Positions 22,690-33,196 of a stretch of DNA of 64,000 bases are shown piece by piece. A program made the position numbers and the translations under genes. Below the pieces are notes generated by a model that saw nothing but the letters and a program-made list of their open reading frames with translations, was not told the DNA's origin and did not search any database. The DNA is from Lepisosteus oculatus (Eukaryota > Chordata > Actinopteri > Semionotiformes > Lepisosteidae). Location: the NCBI RefSeq assembly GCF_040954835.1, contig NC_090697.1, positions 15,244,001 through 15,308,000 of the forward strand. The letters run 5' to 3'. Every line of letters begins with the position of its first letter. The stretch's first letter is position 1.

Positions 22690-25600
22690 ATGATCAGAAC
22701 TATACTTGAAATTGCCGTTGTGTTTGCCACAGCAAGCTTACTTTATTTCTTTGGTTATCTCACTCCAGCCTTTATCATGGTGCCTCTCGTGATCTTTCTT
22801 TTGGCTCAGGCCGAAAGCTATCAGTTTAATCCAGAAGGAAGAGCTGTGTTCATCACAGGTTGTGACAGCGGCTTTGGTTATCAGCTTGCTAAGCGATTAG
22901 ACAAAATGGGATTTTTGGTATTCGCTGGCTGCCAGTTCCCTGAGAGAAAGGGAGCTTGCGATCTTGTGAATGAATGTTCCAGTCGTTTGAAAGTCACTAA
23001 ATTAGATGTTACAAAAGACGAAGATGTGGCACAGGCCAAGAAATTCATTCAAACAAACTTGCCAGAGAAAGGTAAGGTATTCTTCCTTGACGTATAGGAT
23101 AAATTAAATCCAAAAAAAGTGTTTATTAGAAAATAATCCTACATACTAAGCAAAATATTGTTTCTGCTGTTTTTTAAAAAAGATTTTCAAAATAGATTTC
23201 TCTTTGACCTCTGCAGCTTCATAAAGCACTCAATTACTTGATATGCTCAATAGTTTTGTCGCTTTTTGTAAAACATTAAAACTCTTACATAGAAATCACT
23301 TGAAAACAGACTGTATGATGGGTGGTTTTTATTGACTGTCAATTGTTCTAATTTGTAGGTCTTTGGGGAATAGTGAACAATGCTGGGATTTCTGACTGGT
23401 CTGAAACACAATGGAACAATATTGAACACTATCACAAAATGGCCGACGTAAACTTATTCGGAAGCATAAGGACCACTTTACCATTCATTTCCCTGATCCG
23501 AGCCTCACAAGGTATGGTAGATGGTTTTTTTTCAGGGGTAAATTGCATTCTCTCTGTTTTATGATGCATTATTATTATTAGTTTAGCACACACCTATATT
23601 TAGAAAAATCAGTGTATTCAATAATACATAAGGTAAATACAAAAATACTTTAATAATTACAAATACTATATAGTAGAATACATAGTAAAAATACACAACA
23701 GAAAAGTATTACTTAGCGTTTGAGAATTCCTTGGCAAATGACTTGTTTTAAATCAACGCGATGGGCATCACAGATATGAAACCATTATGATAAAATAAAA
23801 ATGAAGTAGCTTAACAAAGCTCAGAAAGGACTTTAATTTTTGTTTTTACCAATGAATTGCATTTTAACTCTCTTATTAAAACAACATGGAAGCTTTCTTA
23901 TTGGGAGACTTTAGTGTACTGATGCATCATGAAACAATACAAAACAAAGACCCTTTGATTATTTTGATTAACAATTTAATACACATAATACAGAAACTTT
24001 GTTCACGTTTGATTTAATTTGTTTCTTCCCATCCATCCTTTTTCTTACCACTTTATCATGTTCAGAATCACAGGGGAGCCACAGCCTATCCCAGCAAGCA
24101 ACAGGCACAAGGCAGGATACCCTCTGGATGAGAAGCCAGTCCATTGTAGAGCACACATAAGCTCATACCAGGGCCAGTTTTCCCACAGACCAATTAACAG
24201 GCCAACTAACATATCAAGTGTTAAAACCTACCAATTAACCAAAGTGTGTCTTAGGACTGTGAGAGGAACCTGGAGCGTCTGGAGAAAACCCACACAAATG
24301 CAGGAAAAACACATGAACCCCATGCAGATAGCACCCCAGGTCACAAATTGAACCAGGAACCCTGTGCTGTGAAGCAGCAATGCTAACCACTGCATCACAG
24401 TGCTGCTCTAATTTGTTTCTAATATGTTTCACACCAGTACTGTATATCTCTACTGTTAAATTTCAATGAGATACTGTCTTCTGTTCTACTAGAAATTCAT
24501 TTTTATATGTATCAAAATAGTATAATCTTGAAAGCACTTTACAAAACAAATGTGGTTGCTGAGTAGTGTGTTGTTGTTTTTTCTGTTCCAGGCCGCATGG
24601 TGTTTGTATCCAGCATTTTGGCTTTTTTTTACGCTCCAAACATGGGTCCGTACAGTATCACTAAAAGAGCTGTAGAGGCTTTTGCTGACTGCTTAAGGGT
24701 TGAAATGGCCTGCTTTGGTGTGAAGGTAATTCAGGAAAAAATCTTCAACACACGTCTTGTTCAAAAAAGGAAGCAAATTTGCTGACAATAGCAGGCTTGA
24801 TTTTTGTGAGCTTTGTTTAGAAAAATTCAACAAAATTCATAGCCAGCTCCGCACGAGGGTGAACATTTACGTGGTGAAATTGTACATATTGCATTTAAAT
24901 ATTGAATAATGAATGTAGGTGTGTGGATGTGCAAATAGAAATGTCTATTTTTCCATAGACGTACAGTAAGACCTGCTGTTTGCCAAGATCATATAATTGA
25001 CTGCCAGACTTACAGTATATAAATCAACCTATAAAAAGGTTTGTATCGGGCCTAGATCCAAAATGCTTCACAATAATTGAGAAATTGCCATATGAGAGTT
25101 CTGGTACTGTGTTGCAGGCATCTCAAGTTCTAGAATGCCACAGACTCTACACAATGAGCTGGACATGCCAAGTAGGGAGCTGCATCAGCATGCACAGGCT
25201 GTAAAAGAACAGGTAAAGATTTATTCCATGCTGAAAAGAAAAGAGACACAGTGTTTTGGCTGTGGAGCCTTCTTCAGGTAGCAACGGCTTCATCGAAGAA
25301 GGCTCCAAAGCTGAAACAGTGTGTCTTTTTTTTCCTTTCAGTAAGGAATACAGTTTTACCTGTTCCTGGATATTGTGATGGCTTGAAAGGGTCATAAATA
25401 AGGAAACACGTAATAGCTATCCAATTTGAGTTGGGCAGTATATTGTTTTATACCTAAAGTATTGGTGGAAACTTGGTTTATTATCCTAAAACAACAATAA
25501 AGCTGAAAAGAATATTAACTTAATAAATCCTACCACCCAATCTGAGGCATTGCTTTAGTACCTCATTAGAGACCACCTGTCTGAGTACTGGCTAGAGCCA

Positions 25601-26088
25601 AAGTCTCACAGTGTCGTGAGAGTGGTTTCACATGACACATTTAGATATTCTAAGTTGGGGGGATTCCACATATGAAAAATATTTCTAAACTATTTATTTG
25701 CTTCATTTTATAGGTCAGTATCATCCAACCAGGCAACTTTGGATCAGTGACTAATATTCTGCAGGAAAAAATGGCTGAGGACATCTGGAATCGGTTTGAT
25801 GAGGAGCAAAAACAGACATTTAACAGACAATATATTGAGCTGGTCACTGAATATGCTACAAAACTAAGAAGGGAAGGGATTCAAGACATTAATATGGTCA
25901 TAGATGCTATGGTAGATGCTCTTACATCTCGTAGACCAAAAACTAGGTATTTGGTAGTAAACATGTTTGAAAAGGTTTTATTTTATGCCTTTCCTTACTG
26001 GCCTACGTTTCTTGCTGATGCTGTATTTTCTCTCGGTGACATGTACCAGAAAAGAAAACTGTTGCTCTTTTCCCCAGAAGGCAATTGA
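22690..26088 (+). CDS. bdh1: BDH1-like short-chain dehydrogenase (SDR9C type), four coding exons
   Basis: Coding exons are 22690-23071, 23359-23511, 24592-24725 and 25714-26088. All have GT-AG junctions and joined phases, giving 347 residues (human BDH1 has about 343). The Rossmann cofactor motif TGCDSGFG is at residues 56-63, NNAG at 134-137, the catalytic Asn in VNLFG at about 159, the catalytic Ser in VSS at 185-186, YSITK with Tyr199 and Lys203, and PGNF at 229-232. BDH1 interconverts 3-hydroxybutyrate and acetoacetate with NAD(H) on the mitochondrial inner membrane; that function is known for the family and only inferred here. Residues 1-40 are strongly hydrophobic (two short segments), unlike a typical basic mitochondrial presequence, so this may be a membrane-anchored paralogue. 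The chosen ATG follows a possible splice acceptor (tttcag, ending at 22618). The frame stays open to an upstream ATG at 22564. The family call is firm; orthology to BDH1 itself is not. Confidence 0.85.
24019..24412 (-). mobile_element. second SINE/short-repeat family (minus strand), in BDH1-like intron
   Basis: Nearly complete minus-strand copy: agcactgtgatgcagtggtt, ggttcaatttgtgacc, ttgcttgctgggatagg and ggatggatggg. It lies in the intron between 23511 and 24592. Confidence 0.75.
25207..25366. repeat. second inverted pair of the same repeat family
   Basis: Arms 25207-25277 and 25293-25366 are inverted copies, about 85% by eye, again starting and ending near acaggtaaa/tttacctgtt. It lies in the third intron of the BDH1-like gene. 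Confidence 0.8.
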
Positions 26089-26284
26089 AGCTAGCTAGGT
26101 TCTCATTCATTGGCCAGACTATTCCAAGAAACACAAACCTGAGCTCATATTAAAATAGCATAGAAACTTAGTTGTAAGATAAGTCACTACCTGAATTTAT
26201 AAATATATTTTATTCATTAAATCTTTTAAGGAATTAAGGGATGCTCTTAAAGTTACAAAAATAAGACAAACTTTCAAGTTTTTT

Positions 26285-26551
26285 AATAAATTTTCAGATT
26301 AACATGTTTCAAATGGCCTCTCTTACCCAAATAGTGTTAATTTGTATAATTTCATCAACTGAAGCAATACAAATGCTATGGTTGGATGTTCTAATTAGTT
26401 TATACAAAATAAAGTTTTTTTTCCTACTGTGGTGTGATGAAGATACTGCACAGCCTGATAAACTACATAATTATCTTTTTACAAGATGGAACTGAGAAAA
26501 CTTATATATTGTGCATCTCCCAGTTTCACAGTGACTTTAAGACAAAATAAA
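26285..26551 (+). promoter_or_regulatory. candidate polyadenylation signals of the BDH1-like gene
   Basis: Three AATAAA hexamers lie downstream of the stop codon, at 26285-26290, 26408-26413 and 26546-26551. Which is used cannot be told from sequence alone. Confidence 0.5.
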
Positions 26552-26928
26552 TTAAAGAATTCCCCAAAGATAGTTTCCAAGTAGAATATGTATTTTACAT
26601 GTTCTGAGAAAGCCTTAACTACAACATATATACAGAGCTACTCTGGTTGGCTACAATGGATGATACAGCAAGAAATACTACAGATACGGGATTGGGTACT
26701 GAATCATATCTCATACAATGTTAAGCCTCAATTATTTGCAATGGCAGAAATGAGAAGGTTCCATACAGTACATTTAAGCTAAGAAATACAGAACATATGC
26801 AAAAGGTCTATAGTAATATAGGCAGGGGTATCCCAGTGATCTGCACCTATAAAAACTACACTTAGTACTCTTCCAAATCATTTAACTCCATGTCAGAATG
26901 CGAATTCTAGCCCTACACCTGTATTTAC
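26552..26928. other. spacer between the genes, first part
   Basis: AT-rich sequence after the BDH1-like 3' end; nothing recognised before the SINE at 26929. Confidence 0.6.
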
Positions 26929-27503
26929 GGCCAGCAGCCATATCAGCCTGCAACTTACACGTGGAAACCCACTGAAGCTAAGCAGGTGTGAGCCTGGTCA
27001 GTACCTGGATGGGAGACCTCCTGGGAAAAACTAAGGTTGCTGCTGGAAGAGGTGTTAGTGGGGCCAGACCGCTCACCGTGCGGTCCATGTGGGTCCTAAT
27101 GCCCCAGTATAGTGATGGGGATACTATACCGTAAACAGGCGCTGTCCTTCGGATGAGACGTAAAACTGAGGTCCTGACTCTCTGTGGTTATTAAAAATCT
27201 CAGGGTGTTTCTCGAAAAGAGTAAGGGTGTAACCCCAGTGTCCTGGCCAAAATTTCCCACTGCCCCTTACCAATCATGGCCTTCTAATAACCCCCCTCTA
27301 TGAATTGGCTACATTACTCTGCTCTCCTCCCCAATGATAGCTGATGTATGGTGAGCATTCTGGCGCACTATGGCTGCCGTTGCATCATCCAGGTGGGGCT
27401 GCACATTGGTGGTGGTGGAGGGGAGTCCCCATTACCTGTAAAGTGCTTTGAGTGGAGTGTCCAGAAAAGCGCTATATAAGTCTAAGCAATTATTATTATT
27501 ACA
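26929..27503 (+). mobile_element. 5S rRNA-derived SINE, full-length copy downstream of the BDH1-like gene
   Basis: The head at 26929-27060 shows 5S rRNA words (GAAGCTAAGCAGGTGTGAGC, CTGGATGGGAGACC). The body includes ccttcggatgagacg, and the tail reads aaagcgctatataag, then attattatt. The block around 27065-27075 lacks the GCAGGGGACG present in the copy at 34053. Confidence 0.9.
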
Positions 27504-28127
27504 CCAAATATATATCAATCACTGTACATGCAATTGACAGAGCTGTTTGGCGGCCTCTAGTGGCACTTTGGCTGCTACTACAGGCTTTCATTGCCCGGCT
27601 TACCATTAACTATCTTAGTGTGTCATATACTGTAGCAGGTATTACGAAGTAAGAAAAGGCTGCTTTTCCATACGTTCTGAAGCACTGTTTATATTTCCAT
27701 GAGACAGAGATGCAGTAGCTCTTCTTTTAAGAGATTATTTTAAATAAAATCTAGAAAGGCCAAATGTTTTCAGAATGTTCCTCACTCATGTCATAACTTC
27801 TTATGTTCATAGGTACTGTACAAGGTGCTTGGTTTCATTCATGTTTTCATTTCATATCACCTCTGAACTACTGTAGCTAACTGCTGTAGCTACTCACCCA
27901 CTTCAGTAGTCCAGAGGATTCTGTTCAGGAGATAATGACCGCAGGGTGAGCCAAAGGACTGGAGCTCTCCAGGACCCCGACAGGCCACTTATTGAGTCCA
28001 TGCAAAATCACTTTTTCTCACAAGAATTAAATAAATTGAAAACATTTGCATATGATACATGTGAAATTAAATACAAATAAGTTATGCAAATGCACAAATA
28101 CCACTCTGCTTCTGTCTCTTCTGTCAT

Positions 28128-28222
28128 CCCATTGGTGGTGGTGGTGGGGATCCCCATAACCTGTAAAGCACTTCTGGAGTATCCAGAACAGCGCTATATA
28201 AGTGTAAGCAATTATTATTATT
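28128..28222 (+). mobile_element. 5S-SINE tail fragment
   Basis: Only the 3' portion is present: ggtggtggtgg, cctgtaaagca, then gcgctatataagtgtaagc and ATT repeats. The microsatellite at 28216-28311 grew from this tail. Confidence 0.7.
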
Positions 28223-28263
28223 CATAATTATAATTAATATTATTAATAATAATAATAATAATA

Positions 28264-28310
<47 letters not shown>

Positions 28311-28311
28311 C
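28216..28311. repeat. AAT/ATT microsatellite
   Basis: AAT repeats switch to ATT repeats near 28265, giving a small foldable palindrome, and end in three ATC units. Derived from the SINE tail next to it. Confidence 0.9.
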
Positions 28312-28949
28312 ATCATCATCCCAGTCTCCCCTTCTTTCCCAATTTTTCCCACTCCTGCTTTCTGTTTCTCCTTCTGTAACAGCGGGCTCTCGGTCTCTGC
28401 AACCGGCCACTAGGTGTCGCCACATCGTCATGAAACGTATATGGACCCGTTTCTGAAAGAGCTGTGCCTAAATTTTAAACTGTTTGGGTGAGCCTCCTTT
28501 AGGATTCGCCTCCCAGGATTATATAATAAAAGGAAATTCGATGTAATATGATACCACCGTATATTTCTTTAATAAATTATATGTGTGTGTAATCATCTTC
28601 TCTCATTTCCTTAACTTTTTTTAGTTTATTTTTACATAATCTATTTAATCCATTAATGACATTTTATTTTATTCCAAAATGTATTCTATTCATTATATTT
28701 CTAAATGTGTTCATGTGGGTTAAGCATCGCATAGAAAAGGAACCTACTTTCACCTTATTACTTTTATTATTATTAAATGTATAATTTGTGAACTGGACTG
28801 GATGAAGCCGTTAAGAAAATGGGTGGGTGATTAGTAATATAGTCACAATTTTTAATCTTACCCTACAGTTACAATCGTAAACATGATTGGCGTAAATCAG
28901 TTGTCAGGTTATACGAAAACATACTGCGTGATCTTGAATTTAAGGAGTA

Positions 28950-29205
28950 TTTGTACACCAATGTAAAGCGCAACGCTACATTTGCTCAATTCATTCGTGG
29001 CACTTTCCACGTTTTTAACATATAACCGCTATAGAGTATAATATATTAAATAATATAACATAATACACATAATATAAACTAATCTTTTATTTAAAATATT
29101 AGAGCCCTTAGAAACATAGCAAAAAAAGGACCGCAAGCTGTGTGTAGAACGTGCGATTCTGAATCGCAAGACCGTGGCGTGTGTGTGTGGTTGTCTAGGT
29201 GAAAC
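28950..29205 (+). promoter_or_regulatory. probable promoter and 5' UTR of cep43
   Basis: This stretch lies directly upstream of the cep43 ATG (context gaaacATGt). It has an AT-rich block at 29030-29100, then a more CpG-containing part at 29130-29220. No canonical TATA box at a fixed distance is evident and the CpG content is modest. Assignment is by position only. Confidence 0.45.
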
Positions 29206-32200
29206 ATGTCTGCCGCCGAGGAGGATACTGAGCTTCGAGACCTGCTCATCCAAAACTTGGAAAACAGTGGAGTTTTGAATAAAATCAAGGTAAGGGAATG
29301 GGGGCGAGTGTGTCACGCTTTCATATGTTGATTGTTTAATCAACAGTCTTTTTAATTACTGTCCTTTTACAATTGTGCACAATTGTTTGTTGGTTTTTAT
29401 TAACAAGGCCACTTCCTGTTCCCGAGTTTTTTTTACCTGCATCTGTTTAAAACGGCCGTGTTGATACTTGATGGTGGCGAGTATAAGGTTCACATTTTAT
29501 GCGATTAAAACATTGGTAGTTTATTGGTAACAGCAGCTTTCTTTTTTTTTTGCGAATTTCGACCTGTAGCTGTATAACTGTTAAGACAATCGGATAGAAG
29601 TAAACCAAACTACTTAGTTTATGACTTCGACTTGATAATACGTTAAGAATACACCATGAATGTGATTTGTGTTGCACTATTAATTGGAGTGGTATCAGTA
29701 GCTTAAAAACACTTCTCGAGATAGTTGCCAATAATTTACTCCGAAATTGAAGGTGTTCCCCGTGAATATGCGAATTTTGTTTCTGCGGTCAGATACTCAT
29801 ATTCAAGTGATTCAAGGTAAAAAGGTCTTAACGTCATATGTAATGTGATACATATGTGATGTGAACGTTAGGGATGCAGCTAGCAGTTAACCTGTATTCC
29901 TGATCACATTGTTTACGGTGCAGTCCGTATTTGGACAGTGACACAATTTTGGTTGTTTTGGCTCTGTACTCCAGCACGTTGGATTTGAAATGAAAAAATG
30001 ACTGTAAGGTTAAAGTGCAGAATGGCAGCTTTAATTCGAGGGTATTTACATCTAAATTGTGTGAACCATATAGGAACAACAGCCTTTTTTAACATAGTCC
30101 CCCCGTTTCAGGGGACCAAAAGTAATTGAACGCATCAACACAGTCTTAAATAAAATAGTCATGTTTAGTACTTGGTTGCAGATCTTTTGCAGTCGACGAT
30201 TGCCTGAAGACTGCGACCCATAGACATCACCAGATGCTGGGTATCTTCCCTGCTGATGCTCTGCCAGGCCTTGCATACTAGAAATTGTGTAATGCAGCTG
30301 CTTGTTTGGGGGGCTTTTTGCCTTCAGTCTTGTCTTCAGTAAGTGAAATGCTCAGTAGGATTCAGGTTGGGTGATTGACTTGGCCAGCAAAGAACATTCC
30401 ACTAAAAAACTCCTTAGCTGGTTTAGCAGTATGTTTGGGGTCATTGTCCTGCTGCGAGGTGAAGTGCCATCCAATGAGTTTTGAGGCATTTGGTTGGACC
30501 TGGACGGATAAGAGGCTTCTGTACACTTCAGAATTCATCCATCTGCAGTCACATCATCAATAAAGACAAGTGAGCCAATTCCACTAGCGGTCATACAGGC
30601 CCGAGCCATGACACTACCTCCACCATGTTTCACAGATGAGGTGGTATGCTTTGAATCATGAGCAGTTCCTTTTTTTCTCTTCACACTTTCCCCTCTCCAT
30701 CACTCTGGTACAGGTTAATCTTCGTCTCATCGGTCCATAAGACTTTGTCCCAGAACTCTCCAGGCTTTGTTATGTACTTTTTAGCAAACTGTAGCCTGGT
30801 GTTTCTGTTCTTGAGGCTTACCAGTGGTTTGCATCTTGTGGTGAACCCTCTGAGGTTATGCTGGTGTATTCTTCACTTTTTGGTGGTCTTTGACACATCT
30901 ATGCCTACATCCTGGAGAGTGTTCCTGACCTGTTCAACAGTCGAAAAGGGGTTTTTCTTCACGATTGAAAGTATTCTTCGGTCTTCCACCACTGTGGTCT
31001 ACCAGGCCGTTTGGTATTGCTAAGATCACCATTGCATTTGTGCTTCTAAACAATGTACCAAACAGTTGATTTTGACACATACCTAATAGTTTGTCTATGT
31101 CTCTGATTGATTTATTTTAATTTTTTAGCCTCATAATGGCCCCTTTACTGGCATTGACACTTCTTTGGTCCTCATGTTGAGAGACAACAGCAACAGACTC
31201 CAGATGCAAATGCCACATCTACAATCAACTCTAGATCTTTTGTTAGCTCTCTTGTGCATGAACTAACGAAGCAGTGATGCACAGCTGGCCAAGAAACAAC
31301 CGATCAGCCAATTGTCCAATTACTTTTGGTCCTCTGTATGTATAAAATAGGCTGTGATTCCTATATGGTTCATCCAATAAAGATCTAAATACCCATGAAT
31401 TAAAGCTGACATTCTGCACTTTAACGTCCTAGTCAATGTTTCATTTTTAAATCCAATTTGCTAGTGTACAGAGCCAAAACAACAAAAATTATCACTGTCC
31501 AAATACTTACAGACTGCAATGTATACATACTTATTGCAAAGACATTAGGATCATATACACTAGATCTGACAATATCAAATAATATGAATAATTTTTATTT
31601 TTTTTCCAAATGCAAATTGTCAGACTGCCAAATGACATAATTATGTATTTAATTATTGTTTAGATCATTGATGTGACAGCTAGAAAATCATTGACAGTTT
31701 AGTGCTGAAGGTATTCTGTTTTCATTCAAAATTGAATTTCATTGTTCCCTAATGCACTGCATACTAGAAATTGTGTTTGTTATTTTATAGGCTGAACTAC
31801 GGGCTGCTGTGTTTCTTGCTTTGGAGGAACAAGAGAAAATAGAAGTAAGCTTTTTTCTATTACATATTTTCTATCAAATAATGTAAAATCATTTGTCACA
31901 TTTCAGCAGCTTTTTATATTAAATGTGTTGGATCTCTGTAATATAATGGTCAGTGTCCTGTAGCTTAACTATTTACTGCAATTCTTTTTATACATAAATA
32001 ATATTATACATACTCTCTAATTGCTCATTTTCTTGAATATTTTCTTTTGCAGAGCAGAACACCTTTGGTCAATGAAAGCTTAAAAAAGTTTTTGAATACC
32101 AAAGATGGTAAGTTATTATACGGTCTCTTTCCTGGCCTAGAAGATGCCTTGAAATGCTAGAAGGGTGGAAAGATGTCGTGTGTTTTTCCTGTCATTCTAG

Positions 32201-33129
32201 TTTTCTGGTGTAATTCTCACACAAACAACACAAGATTTATCCCATTTCTTAGGAAAGTGTCGTGCACATGCTTAACCACCTGGCAAATGAAAGGTTGAAT
32301 AAACTTGCATATTTGCCTGTAATTACGTTTCAGTACATAAAGAATTTGTATCAGACTGGAAAGTAAACTTGTAAGCGATTTAGCAAGCCAACTTGACATT
32401 AACAGGAAGGAATGTAATGTAAGTGGTTTCTTCAACTGTGTTTGGCTATCATTTAGTGTATTGTTTATTCAAGACTGGTGAATATTTCAGATCTGACAAA
32501 TTAATGTTAATGTCAAAGTGGCATTTGACCGAAGGAAGCATGCATTCATTCTGTATAAGATAGTAACTGAAGCATTATCAGCCTATGCTATTTGTAGAAT
32601 ACACTAAAATCTTATGAACTAATGATGTCACACCTTGTTTTTGTCTTGAATTATTTATTTTAATTTGATGGCATGTACTTTTTTGCTCTTCTTCCCTCTC
32701 AGGGCGCTTGGTGGTCAGCCTCATCATGGATTTTCTGCAGGTTTTTAACTTAGATTTTACATTGGCTGTTTTTCAACCAGAGATAAACACAGTGAGTGTT
32801 TATTGATGTCATATGGAATGTTTAAAGTTTTAAAGATTTTTTGAAGAGTTTGAAATTAGAAATATCTTTGCTGTTATATATTTAACTTTCAAAGTCTTAA
32901 TACTTTAATACTGTAACATTACTAGAGCTGGTCCCGATTCTCTGATTGGGTTCGGCAATAGCATAGAAACTTCTGGAGCTGTTCTTTTATGTTTCCACTC
33001 AGATTTTGTCATGTTTTTGAACTATGCATACTACTTGAGTGGGAGTGATTGCCGCCTTTGTGAAGTTTACATTTTTTCTCTGTGCTTGCGTGAGGGTGTC
33101 CCACTTCCCAAATAATGCTGGCTAGATTA

Positions 33130-33196
<67 letters not shown>

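Noticed and set aside
26929..27060. A possible 5S rRNA gene
   Set aside because: Only the internal promoter part matches and it continues into a SINE body with an ATT tail; other copies have the same structure.
28243..28431. Open frame encoding poly-Asn and poly-Tyr on the minus strand
   Set aside because: It is a translation of the ATT/AAT microsatellite and adjoining sequence, with no gene structure.
30658..31023. 121-codon open frame on the + strand
   Set aside because: It is antisense to the Tc1-like transposase remnant in cep43 intron 1.
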